A stretch of 64,000 bases of DNA from Calvatia gigantea (Eukaryota; Basidiomycota; Agaricomycetes; Agaricales; Lycoperdaceae): assembly GCA_025093985.1 (NCBI GenBank), contig JACAAK010000015.1, positions 310,001 through 374,000 on the forward strand. Direction: 5' to 3'. This document shows, piece by piece, positions 33,218-44,806 of the stretch. Each line of letters opens with the position of its first letter. Position 1 is the stretch's first letter. Made by a program: the position numbers and the translations under genes. The notes under the pieces are model-generated. The model was not told the DNA's origin. It did not search any database and saw only the letters and a program-made list of their open reading frames with translations.

Positions 33218-34364
33218 ATGAAATCGATATTCCTCAGCCTTTTGCTTTGTATTTCTGCAGCGGCGGCAGCGTTGCTCAATGGAACCTCTTTGAAAAGGTA
33301 CAATACCAAACGCCAGTCGGTCGGTCGGTCGGTCGGTCGAGGAACGCTAATAGAACGAATTTTCAGATGTGCAACAGAAATCAGCGATGAGGAAGTCGCT
33401 AAGGCGGAAGCGCACTTCCAAGCCAACAAGGTTCCTCCCCCAGATGTCGCTGTTGAGGCTGCGACTATCCAAGTATATTTCCACGTCATCAGCAGTTCCA
33501 CCACACTAGCTGGTGGAAACATTCCGTACGTACTTGCCACTGTTGCGAGTCTTGTAAGATCTTACCCCTGGTTTAGCGATTCCCAGATTTCAGCCCAGAT
33601 GCAAGTCATGAATCAAGCATATGCCGGTGCTGGAATTACCTGGGTCCTCGCGGGTACTACACGCACGGTCAATTCGGATTGGTTTAACAGCGCTGGACCG
33701 GGCTCAAGCCAAGAAACTGCGTTGAAAAACTCCCTTCGCGTTGGTGGCGCAAACGTTTTGAACGTTTATACTGTCGGGTCAGTCCACCCACTTCAATCCG
33801 CATTCCGCTTTCTTACGCGGATGGATTTGACTTGCAGATTCAGATCTGGCTCTGGTACCGGCCTACTTGGTTATTCTACCTTCCCTTCTAGCTATAGTAG
33901 GGCACCGAAGGATGACGGAGTCGTCATGCTCTTTTCATCCGTTCCTGGAGGGACAACAGTCCCATATAACCTCGGACAGGTCGGAAATCAATATCTGACA
34001 CGACTGTTTTTTACTTACTCTTGGGCAGACCTTGACTCACGAAGCTGGACACTGGGTCGGTCTTTACCACACATTCCAAGGTGGTTGTTCCGCCACTGGA
34101 GACCAAGTTTCCGACACGCCTCCTGAAGCCTCCTCTGCTTTCGGATGCCCTACAGGCCGCGATACTTGTTCTGGAGGAGGCGCCTGACCCCATTCGTGAG
34201 TTCTTTTTTTCTCAAGCGTGGTATAACTGGCCGTTCTAATTTCACCGTAACCTCAGACAACTTCATGGATTACACCGACGATGCTTGTATGAACCAGTTT
34301 ACAAGCTGGGCAGGTCACCCGGATGAGAGATCAGCTCCGTACCTACAGAGGTATTACAATCTAG
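33218..34364 (+). CDS. Secreted zinc metalloprotease, M43 (pappalysin-like) family
   Basis: It starts with a signal peptide ([19 protein letters not shown]) and a propeptide-like region ([20 protein letters not shown]). The body has [38 protein letters not shown] and [12 protein letters not shown], as in fungal secreted M43B proteases. The zinc site is [15 protein letters not shown] (HExxHxxGxxH), followed by a Cys-containing loop with [14 protein letters not shown] and the Met-turn [16 protein letters not shown]. All introns close in phase. Two single extra bases (near 34183 and 34307) disturb the last exons; ignoring them the protein ends RGITI at 34364, the usual short tail. Likely an extracellular nutrient protease of about 290 residues. 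Confidence 0.85.
33316..33339. repeat. (GTCG)6 microsatellite in intron 1
   Basis: Six perfect GTCG units lie inside the first intron of the metalloprotease gene. Confidence 0.85.
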
Positions 34365-34863
34365 AATTAAGAATAAGCACTATTTGGCTGCGGCAGGTCT
34401 TTCTATAAGGTGTATTCTCTTATCTCTAGTTTCGTATTGAAAAGGTTGCAAAACGGTGTTGAGCATCCAGTTTTTATGAGATAGCCTATCTAGCCGCTTC
34501 GCTTGAGACAGACAAGATTCAACTTGATTTGCAGATTTGTTACACTTAACGGTGCTGCTCTGTCACGACAGGTATTGTTCGCGAAAGGAAATCCTCGTAG
34601 GAATATGAGCATCACTCATGAGACTGGGAATGATAGTATGGGCAGCGTTAAACCCTCTTAGCTCAATACGAGACCTGGCCCAAAGCCTTTTCTTGGCAGT
34701 GTACGGCGTTTACTTGACATAACATGGGATCTCCATCAGGGCTTCTTTGTTGGCACATGTGAAAGGGCGCCTCAAGCGGTAGACGGACTCCCGCCATCGT
34801 CTCAAGGCGTTATGTCCAGTCACGGCTTATTTGGCATTGAATGATGTACTACAACCCAGCGAA
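34365..34863. other. Convergent 3' ends, no gene seen
   Basis: This is the space between the metalloprotease and the transporter, which converge here. Nothing else recognised. Confidence 0.4.
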
Positions 34864-37266
34864 CTATAATACGTATCGGAAATCACGGTTCTGGATATCA
34901 GTGAGATCCAAAAATTCCTGCGAAATTGTCAACAATCAATCGTTTCATCGCATTGACTCCAACGTACCTTGTCAACCCTAAGTTTATCGATGCTTCCATC
35001 ACTGCTGACTCGTTCAATGTACACCTCATCATACGTCGTGTCGCGCGTCTCGGCGTCGCGTTGTTTGTTCTCCTTATTCATGATGTATCGCAGAAGCAGC
35101 ATTATGATCATGCACATCAAATAGCACACGCCGATGATTATCCACGGGATGTGATTTCTAGTTTAGGGAATAAGTTGATTGTAGGGTAGTCATCACATTA
35201 ACCCCACCTTGGCCTGTATTGGGCTTGCCACATGAAGGGTCCCGCGGCGTTGCCGATACAGTATGCGGAAAGCATGATCGCATTGACGGTAACCCTCTTC
35301 GTGTGTCCGGCAGTAACACTTGATAACCAAGACAATGCAAGGACAAAACCCGTCGTACCGACCCCTAAGGTCCTGGGAATCAGGTGTATATCATCTCAGA
35401 TGAGAAGAGTCCGCGTACCCGTTGTCCATTGAGCGAAAAGAAGTCCTACTTTGTTGGTCCAAGGGAGGAAATTGATCAAAAAGACACCGATCAAGTTTGG
35501 CACCATGTAGATCACACCAACGTAGGCACGACTGTTAGGAATCCTAGAGGCAAGAGTAACTCCGGTCCAGATGGTCGCAATTTCCACAGCGCCATCCACA
35601 CACCCAAGAAGCGTGGTTTGAAGTGGCGTAAAGCCAAAAGAAGAAACAATGATTTGTCGTTGATTGGTGAGTGAATTGGGAACATTGTCGAGAGCGGAAA
35701 ATAGAGCGAAAAGCCATGTTTTGGGGTCTAAAAAGGCCTCATATAACCTGTTAAAAGGTTGTCAGTTGGGGTGCGAAGGAGTAGAAAATCTGACACAGAC
35801 TGTTCCTTCTTGAACCGTTTGTTCTCCACTCCTGTTTGGTTTTCCTAACGAAAACATTGCTGAAGTGATGATACCGAGCCATTAGGACTACAAAAACCCA
35901 CCTTGATCCTCCTAACTGCATTCACCCGCTCCTCCCTCGTTAAGAACCAGGCCGTCGTTGGTGAATCGGGGAAAAAAAACCTACAAGAACTCATGAGCTC
36001 GCATTCCTTTAGCTGTTGATGACGTCACGCACCAAAAGGATAGTGCCGTCAAAAGGGTTAATACCCCTGTGATTATCATCAACCTGTTAAGCAGCTTGAG
36101 TCTTCAGTTTTCTCGCTAGGTCCCTATCTTACCATTGCCAGGGTTCGAAAGTTTTTGTATGGATATGCAGCGTCCCAAAGCTAATGAAACCAGATATTAT
36201 CTGAGCTAAGTCCGGTATCAAAGTCAGCGGTGTGACCCTCCCCAAGAAGTATGGACTTCTGGACCTGTTCCATTCATCAGAACTGCAGCAGGTAAGCGCA
36301 TAAAAGCGGGGCAAGAAGCTAAGGCACTCACACCACCACCCCACTCTGACTGTTTGTTCATTTCTTGTATAGAACATTGATGTCACAATCAAGAAGCCAG
36401 CGGTTATTGAACCTTCACAGGCGCCAAGAATCAATCGGACAACGAAAAGACCTGCGAAGTTCTTGCAAGCAGCATGGGAGCAAAGCGCTACTGCCCAAAC
36501 AAATATGTTGAGACTTTTGCCAAGTGAGAATAGTCCGTCATAGGTGAGTGGCAAGCGGACCTCATCCATTTCGCTACTGGGAATCTCTGCAGGCAAAGGT
36601 TCTGGGGAAACTCGAATGCGAGATAGCTAAGATAAAATATAGTCCCAAGCCTATGAAGGTACCATTGAATCTTGCGTTAGTTACAGTGTCCAGCACTTGA
36701 TATGGTGGCTGTACCAATTATATCTTACGAAAGATAAGCTAGGTTGGCGAAGTATGACAAAACACATACTGATTGGTGGTCAGATGGGTCGCCTCCCTGG
36801 GAATAAGTGAGAAAGGTTTAGATTGGTGGAGTTAGTAGTAGAGACCTGATGCCTAATATTGCAGCGCTTCCCAATGTGGTTTTATCCATAAACTGGATCC
36901 TGCCATTTCCAATTGAGAGATGCTCCCCTTCTGCACCTTGAGGCGTACCAATAAAGGACTTTGATGAACACATTGTTTCACATTAGAAACCGTCATAGTG
37001 TCTTGTGGGTGAAGACTCACTGCACATGAGCGGCATGATATGCCTGTCGATTTTGCGGCTAGAATACTGGATGAACGGGGTTTTTGGAGTTAGAAAGTTA
37101 TACCACATACCGTATTCTAATGGCCTCCTTGAGGTCCAATATGCCCACTGCGCCCTGCTGCTAACTCTGCGGCAGTATCTACTTCCTTTGTTGAAACGAG
37201 AGCGTCGGATTTTTTCTCAGAATTCGCAACTTTTTCGTCATAATCGAAAGCAAAAGAGGATTTCAT
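34864..37266 (-). CDS. MFS transporter, anion:cation symporter type (allantoate/Dal5-like)
   Basis: It starts MKSSFAFDYDEKVANSEKKS at 37266. After introns come RKIDRHIMPLMC, then FMDKTTLGSAAILGI (the DKTTL motif of the first helix loop), EATHLTTNQY, IFYLSYLAFEFPQNLCLQRF, NIFVWAVALCSHAACKNFAG, FVVRLILGACEGSITAGFLI, SGFISFGTLHIHT, FFFPDSPTTAWFLTREERVN, then ALDNVPNSLTNQ-type and GVTLASRIPNSRAYVG segments, and a cytosolic tail ending DFRYVL at 34864. DKTTL, GxxEGSxTxGF and PDSP..A.FLT..E are signatures of the fungal allantoate/nicotinate permease branch. About 12 helices are expected in the plasma membrane. The substrate cannot be read. Position between precursor B and the mannosidase makes an export or uptake role possible but unproven. 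Confidence 0.85.
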
Positions 37267-38871
37267 GGTGCGAAATGGGAGAGAGTCGGGTTAAAATCCT
37301 CTAAGCGCCTCAAGCCTCAAATACGTCTAGCCTCGATAGCAGCTATTTTTACCAACGTCACCGGTTCGCGAAGACCTTCCATGCGTATCCGCAGCCGGAC
37401 ATGGTATAAAATAAGACTCCGGGTGGTCACTTGGGGCATATGTCATCACCATAGCGCGCTGTGAGCGGCCCAAGAACTTGAAAGGGGTATTTGGTGGCAA
37501 CTTCAACGTTCACGCGTTCACGGGTGCGGTGGAGGGGAAAGAAGGATCACGTAACAAAATCCAACCCACGACTGCTGACATCTTGCTCCTTTCGCCATTC
37601 CTGGGCGCACGGTCTCGTTATTACCTCTTTGTAGCCGGGGGTAAGTCATTGACTCATAGTATTTGGTCATCGATGATTTAGTCTCTTTTTAGGTTGTTCT
37701 GGACCAGGCGTTCTTTTGGTAGGTAGTTGGGCGTTTTGTCTGTTCACTTATCATATACAATTATCACCACCACCTGTTCATGGATTGAGGGTCAGTATAG
37801 GGGGTTGTCCCACAAACGGTGCTTTGCCAAAAGGAAAGCCACTTTATAGCCAATTCGGTTAGGAATCCGAATGTGTGTCACGCCCTTTGGATGGAAGCTT
37901 TGGGTGTGAAAATCAAATGTCCTGAGGTTATCTGGGCAGTGGTGCATAATGCTCAACACTTAGATATCTAAAGATGGCTTGTGGGGTGAGCTGCGATGTG
38001 GGCTTGACGTATTAATAATGTATGATGCAATAAAGGATACATGTGTGGTACATGTGGGAGCAGTAGCTCCCTTCGTACCGTCACAACCCAGGTCAATGAT
38101 AGCAATTTTTTTGCTTGCAGTCTTTGCAATCAGCGACGAGTGAGCAGAAGTCAATAACAGTCCCGTGCCCTAATGCCGGTAGGGGGCGTCCACGGCTCCG
38201 CTCTCACCGATTGTGGTAGAGCCTGGTAGGGAGAATGTTACGCAACCGTGGAAGTGTTAGACCCAGAAGAAAACACTGAGTCAGAAGTGTCTCCAAGGTA
38301 CAAGTCGATAGACCCAGGGCTGCATAAAGAATGACGTAATATTTGAGGACTGGCGTCGTTTCAACCGTGCTCAGACCGCTCGCAGGACTTTTGGACCCCG
38401 TTTGGTGGTCAGAGCGCCTGCGCAGATAGCATGGTTTCTCCCGTCGTAAAACGAGATCTGGGGTCCTGTGATGCACGGGAGAAGATGCACCATGGTGGAA
38501 TTAGGGCAGAGATAGGTGGTCCAAACGATCGTCACCGTAGCGAGTCCGAAGCTACCAAGAGCTGGGCCCATTTGACTTAGGTGGAAACTGTGTGATTGGG
38601 GTATATCGAGCATTGAAGAGGATGGTACACCACACGTTATGTGACAGCGGTGTTGTGACCAGACGCAGTTTCCCCTGTGGGTAGGGGTGCTCCTGCAATA
38701 TGTTGTCGCCGTGCGGAGCGGGTCATTTTTTTCAACTTGCAATTAGAGGGAGCCAAAGTACAATATATTACAATCAAAACACCAGCTGCACAAGAACACG
38801 TAGACGAAGATCAAAACGCGAAGTCCGAGAGGGCATACGCATCAATTCACAAGGCCAAGAGTCTATCGCGG
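37267..38871. other. Intergenic, no secure gene
   Basis: A minus-strand stretch (38476-38290) reads VLKYYVILYAALGLSTCTLE, hydrophobic and somewhat like an ABC-transporter membrane helix, but it stands alone. A 123-codon ORF (38371-38742) overlaps it without motifs. No gene is called. Confidence 0.35.
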
Positions 38872-41800
38872 TCAACATTCACCCAGCTGTCCCGCCTTTT
38901 CCTGCTGCAAGAAGGGGTGGGTGTGAGCTATGCGCAAGGGGTCAGATAAACATGAAACAACTGACTCTTTTTTAGTGGGGGGAGGGGGAGGAGGCGGCGC
39001 ACCGATCACGAGCTTAACCGTCTTCACCTCGAATCCTCGGAAACTCAAACTCAACGAGCATCCTGTTGCACCAGCATTCTCATTGATATCAAGAGTGGTT
39101 ATCGATGGTCGAGTAATGCTTAGTTCCTGCTGCTCATCTTCTAACAAATTCGTGACAAACGCCTTAGCGACAGGTATATGACGAGCCACGTTGAGTTGGA
39201 CTTTTCCATGTCCACCAAATGCCTCGTACAACCTGAGAATGACCGTGACAGTTTCGGAATCGGAAGCTGTGATAGAGGCGTTAAAGTCATCGCATTCGCC
39301 GCGCTTCACAGTTTCCAATGTGACATTCCGTGTGCCTGAGATCGTGAAGGGCGATTCGAGGTAGGAAAGCAGGGCATTGCCGCCATCGGGTATGACGCGA
39401 ACTACGGTGCATCAGCCTTCGACGTATGGATCAGATGGGTTTGAGGAAGCGCACCTCGTAGGGGAGAGTTATATAAGTACGCGGCCTGTGGAACATCTGA
39501 TTCGAGGAAGGAACCCTCATGGAGAAGGACGGCGAACGAGAAGTTGTGAAGTCCTAAAGAAAATTCATCAGAAACGTCATGAAAGAGTTGGACTCCAGGA
39601 TACCTTGATCCTGTTCCGCATCTGGAGCGGTCGCAGCTCGCAAAAGCGAGATGCGTAACACATTCCCAATGCAGGAGAACCCATACTTGGACTCCGAAAG
39701 GATAGCAACTCCATAACCGTATTCGCTCAGGTCGGCATACTGGGGGGAGAAAGTCGGCATGTGGGGTTTTTAGATCATGCACTCCACTTACCTTGTGACC
39801 GCAAACCTCGAACTGCGGTGGCGAGATGGTGTCGATGAGTCACCAATATGACCTTGACTAGACGAAAGGGTTACCTTGGCAATGTCCCACGTGGTGTTTT
39901 TGTGAGTGGGTCGTTGAACGTAGCCAAACTGCGTCTCGTAGGTCGCGTTGGGGTTACTAATGTCAAGAGGCAGCTCGACTTGGAGTTTGGGTTTCAGCGC
40001 AGATCTTAGCTCAACTAGGCTCACTGAGGAACTCACACTTGAGGAATTCGTGGCGTTGATGCCAATCAACAACAGTTTCAAAGTTGAACATGGAACGTGA
40101 GTTTGCCTTTGTACTCGCAGGAGTGGCATCAAGCGAGATCTATACGATTCCAGTTCTCAGTAGTTGGACTGTCTGAAATTGGTTCCACTAACCGTGACGG
40201 TTACCAAGCTCTGTCCATATCGGATCTCAGCTTTGACAGCGGCACGTAAAGGTCCTTGCGCAATAACTGAGATGTTATTGAATTCAAGTTGGTGAACCGT
40301 TTCAAGATGGTGGATCTCAACATCTGTCCCACACCAGTTAGCCGTCGGGAAAGTTCATGAAAGGAATCAATAGATTACCCCAGGCATCCCAATAGTTTGG
40401 TCGATCTTCGAAAATAACAAAACCACCAGTTTGGCCTTCGGCAATGAGCTCACGACTGTATGGATGAAGTGAGCACTGGAATAGCGAATAGTAAGGCGAG
40501 GATACTTGCTCAAGCTTGACATCGTACAAACTCGTGATACGACCCTTAGAAATTGTCAATTGAACACTCGAGTTCCGGAGCACGAAGTGATCAGAGCCGT
40601 TGGTATAGACTACGACGCCCTCTCAGAAATGTAATTTAAGGATAAAAGCGCGACTGACGTACCGGAAGCGGGCAATAATTGGGCATGCAACGCGCTATTC
40701 TGGCTCCTCAGTGTTCCAACCTGACTTCCACTTGGCGTCTGCATAATAGCATATCCTTCCCTTCCGTCGTCGCTAGCTTGCATGATCTGGGACCTCAATG
40801 AGGAATTAACGCCAGAGAGGGGAATCCTGACGATATCCCAACGAGGGAAGAAGGTCGTGTTGTACCCGACAATTGTATTGTAGTGTTTGAGGTTTCTGAG
40901 CTTTTGTGAGGGCACAAGTGGGAGGGAGTCGGGGAAGAGGACGGAAAGAGCTTCGTCGAGTAGAGATTCACCAGACTCTTTTACTTCTGCATAGAGTTTT
41001 TCTGCATCATCGTAAACCATGCCGCTGGAGAAATTGAGTTAGTTCCCAGTGACACCAATAGCAGCGAAACTTACATGGCGGAACCAGGCAGAACATCATG
41101 GACTGTCCGGTATTAAATCAATATACGCCGGGGGGCAGAACAGACTTACACTGATTTAGGAGGACCTTCTCCCAGTTGGTGTCAATCTTTTCCTTGGGGT
41201 AAGCATAGTCATTTCCGTATAGAGATGCCAAAGTCGCGACATGCTCGAGGTCGCGGAGGAGAATTTCGGAGTGGCGGTTGCCCTTTTTTATGGATCCTAA
41301 ATGGGTGGTTTAGTTTACTGAGCTGGCGATATTCGAGTACAAAGCGTGTACCATGAGAGGTATAAGTGCCACGATGGAACTATAACATCGCTGGATCAGT
41401 CCCAGGAAACAAGCCAGCAAATATGGTGTAATACCTCAAGATAAAGTTCGCCAAGCCTTTGGCCCGACAATCAGTATCACACTCCAGAAGCACGGGTGCA
41501 ACTCACCAGTTCGGCAGCGTTTTACCGTCCTTCGTCGATTTCTGAATATCCTCGAAGAACTCATCAACGGTATGCCCCATGTTGACTGAGGGAAGTTCGC
41601 GGTGGGTATTCGTTACAGCACGAATGCGACGTAGCTACATTCTCGACGTTTGAGCTGTGGTCCTTCACCTTGGTTGTGACCAACTCACATTCTCCAGCAT
41701 TTTCGAAAGGGGTCCGCCTCCGCCATCGCCGTTTCCAAAAACCAGCAAAGCAGTGTCGGATGACTCCATGTTCTGTGACATGACGTCAGAGCGGGAAGTA

Positions 41801-43952
41801 TATACGGTTGAGTCGCTTACTTTGTGGTTCGTCAACCCTTTGTTAACGTCACCAACAGTTAGCTTGAGCAGTGTATGTGTCGACTATGCGGGTGTTGTTA
41901 GTTGTGATTGGAAGTCGAGCCTTGGAACATTATAATTACCGGGTGTCATGTGGCATAGTACTTGAGTACCGTCAATACCAACCCAGTTAAAGGTAGAGTG
42001 AGGGAAGACGTTTCTAGGTGCCATGAGTCGAAGATCAATCCTTGGCATAAACGTTGGGGTCTTACATATTATTCCTAGATGACCGAAGAAGCACGTCAGT
42101 TACAACGAGTGTAAGGAGTGGCAAGCCTCATACCATGACAATTTTTGGGTGAAGAAATACGTCATTCCTAATATCCCTCATGAGCTAAGGGAATTATAAA
42201 AAAGGGGACAACTTTACCAGCGCCTCGAATAAGTTGCGGTAACGCTCCAGTCAACCCGAATGAATCAGGTAACCACGCCGTCTCACAACGTTTCCCAAAT
42301 CTTGACTCGAAATACCTCTGGCCGAAGAGGAACTGCCGGACCAACGCCTCTCCGGAAGGCATATTCGAGTCGTTTTCGACCCAAGACCCTCCAACAGTGT
42401 GGAATTTTCCCTCTAACACCTTTTCCTTCACACGCTCAAATAGAGGTGGGTAGAGCTGTTCAAGCCATTTGTATTGTTGCGCTGAGCTGCAAGTAAATCT
42501 GTGCTCTGGATATCTTTCCATGAGATCAACTTGAGTTGACCATGAGCGGGCCACTTTTTGTTGAGTGACCGAGTAAGGCCAGAGCCAGGCGCTGTCGATA
42601 TGACAGCTGCACATGCATAATGAGTGATTGTAATGAAGACGAAACGTAAGTGGTGCTCACTGTCCAATACCCCAGATATTCGATTTTGCTGGTCCTTCAT
42701 TGTAAATCGCATCACCTTTCGCTTCCCATCCTTCACCAAACACCTCTTCTGCTTTCTTCCTGGATGCCGCGATGCCGGTTGCATCACCTCGCTTAAAGAT
42801 ATTCATTATTTCATTGGCAGTTGTCAGGGCCTTATTTTGTAACCTGGGTCTGTCTTTAGTGGCGTGCTAACACCACAATAAACGAGCTACTAACGGCGTA
42901 TTTCCGGGGAGTGTATCCACGAGCTCACGGAGGGTTTGGAAATCCCATAAGAGGCGCCACGCTTCTTGGTTAGGGACGACAAGGTCCGCGGAAGCGAGAG
43001 TGAAGTAGCGGTTCATCTAGCGATCACAAGGTGAGGAAAATGAATAAGGACGCTAACGTTTGAAACACTCACATCGGGAGGTTGAATCGTATCCCCATTC
43101 CAGGGGACACCAAACATACCATTGCAGCTCGACTCAATAATGAATTCGTGGATGCCTTCTTCCCTTGCTGCGGGTGGAATGATGTATTCGACACGACGGT
43201 CACCGCCAAAACCGCCAGTAATGCCTGCGGGCTGGGTGAGCAGAGTCACAAGACAGAAATGATGAGGATTCAGACCTTGGAGAGGGACGCCGTCCACGGA
43301 ATAGATCATGGCTTCGCATCCTGGATCAAATTCGACTAGGGTGTCCGGAAACGTTAGGAAGGGGACTCGGAGCAACACTATGGCACTTACACTGGACACG
43401 TTCATATTGCTTGAAATAGTCAGGAATGACGACAGTAACCTTCCACCAGTGATTCGTCTGGATTCCCATGAGAAACCTTTTTAATTGTGCACACGACACA
43501 AACTCACCCCTAGATTGGAGATTAGCGAAAGCGAAAAGCAAATTGAATTAGAGAATAACACTCACACGAAGGACCAAAGGAATCCCCCTTTTGCGGTTGA
43601 GTGGATAGAAAATGGATAAATGAGACTTCGCACACCTTTTTTGCCGGTTTGAACTTTTGGTTCATTGCCTCTTCAAATGAAGGCTTTGACAATCCTGGAG
43701 CGCTCCATCTGTAATTTGGTCATTCAACACAAATGTTGACGAAATAAAGTCATGAAAAACTGACACTTTCAGCTTGACGAAATCTGGGCCGTCAAGGCGG
43801 TGTGTAAAGAGAACAGAAGAAAGATTCACGTCCGAGTAGTGGCCGCCTAGAAAGTTGTCTAATCGCTGTCTTGTAAGACCTTTGCTCCATTTTGCTCCGG
43901 CGCCATGATTGAGCTCAGGATATGAGCTGTGGGAGTGGTGACTACAACTCAT
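38872..43952 (-). CDS. AMS1: Alpha-mannosidase, GH38 (Ams1-like)
   Basis: It starts [20 protein letters not shown], followed by [20 protein letters not shown], the usual opening of fungal Ams1. Many short exons follow: [40 protein letters not shown] and [20 protein letters not shown]. The catalytic domain has WGIG joined to [13 protein letters not shown] (zinc-binding His/Asp) and [17 protein letters not shown], whose Asp is the nucleophile. The C-terminal sugar-hydrolase domains include [20 protein letters not shown] and [14 protein letters not shown], and then an unusual poly-Pro tail before the stop at 38872. About 1,100 residues, as in the family. It hydrolyses terminal alpha-mannose in the vacuole or cytosol and takes part in turnover of free oligosaccharides. 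The exact 3' end could be earlier than 38872. Confidence 0.85.
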
Positions 43953-44806
43953 GGTGCAGGCCGGTGACAAGGTGGATTCGTCATCGGTAACACTGTTGCT
44001 GGCGTTGTCACTGTGGGAATATTTAATAATTAATTTCCACCCTGATTCCACCTTTCTAGACGGACAAGGAAGCTCAACCTAAACCTGCTTCAGGTGCAAT
44101 AACAAGACCACAAACCGGTGCTTTGAACGACTTTACCTTTGCTGAAAGTCTCCAGAACTCACCAACAATCAAGTAAATCAAACTTACATATACCTCGAGG
44201 CTCACGGATCTTACTCGGAAAACGGAAGCGTACAAGCATTTGCAAGCATCCAGGATAAATGTATTCTCCTCGTATCACAGTTCTTGGGCACCTGACGTTG
44301 CCTATTTCCGTATGGAGTGGGGAAATTGGAGACGATATAATTTGAACGCGCTCCGACAGATGTCCTCCCCGGCAGTCAGTGTAATTCCCTCAAGGCTACC
44401 CGCTTTAGACAACTTCTGTTCCTTGACCATCCATCATCAAGTGGTTCCCCTGCGCTAGCCGAAAGGAATACAGATAGAAGCCCAGATTTTACGACAGCAC
44501 CAAGAGCAAGTCTATTGAAAGGAGGTTGGTTCCCCATAACCGTGACCCCGCCACCAATTCAAGGAAGAATCAATGCTGCCACTCGCTTATTCCAGTTGAT
44601 GGGTCGGCCTCACTATCTTCCGCCAGCGTCACATTGAGCCTGCAATCCTGACCTTTTTCCACTCTACCTCAGCACCAGCCACTACCCATGGTCAACTTCT
44701 GACCCATGCGGATATCCGCAAATATTCGTTCCGACAATATCAGGGCTTTTGGACATATAAGAACTGAGGGCTAGTTTCCGCATTTCGAGGAATCCCTCAC
44801 ACAGTA
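43953..44806. other. Divergent promoter region of mannosidase and P450-1
   Basis: No gene recognised. Near 44714-44760 the sequence AAATATTCGTT followed by ACATATAA also occurs upstream of P450-2 (49770-49815), so the promoter was duplicated with the gene. Confidence 0.45.

Noticed and set aside
38204..38742. Hydrophobic minus-strand ORFs suggestive of an ABC transporter helix
   Set aside because: No Walker A, signature or other transporter block nearby. A single helix-like stretch is not enough.
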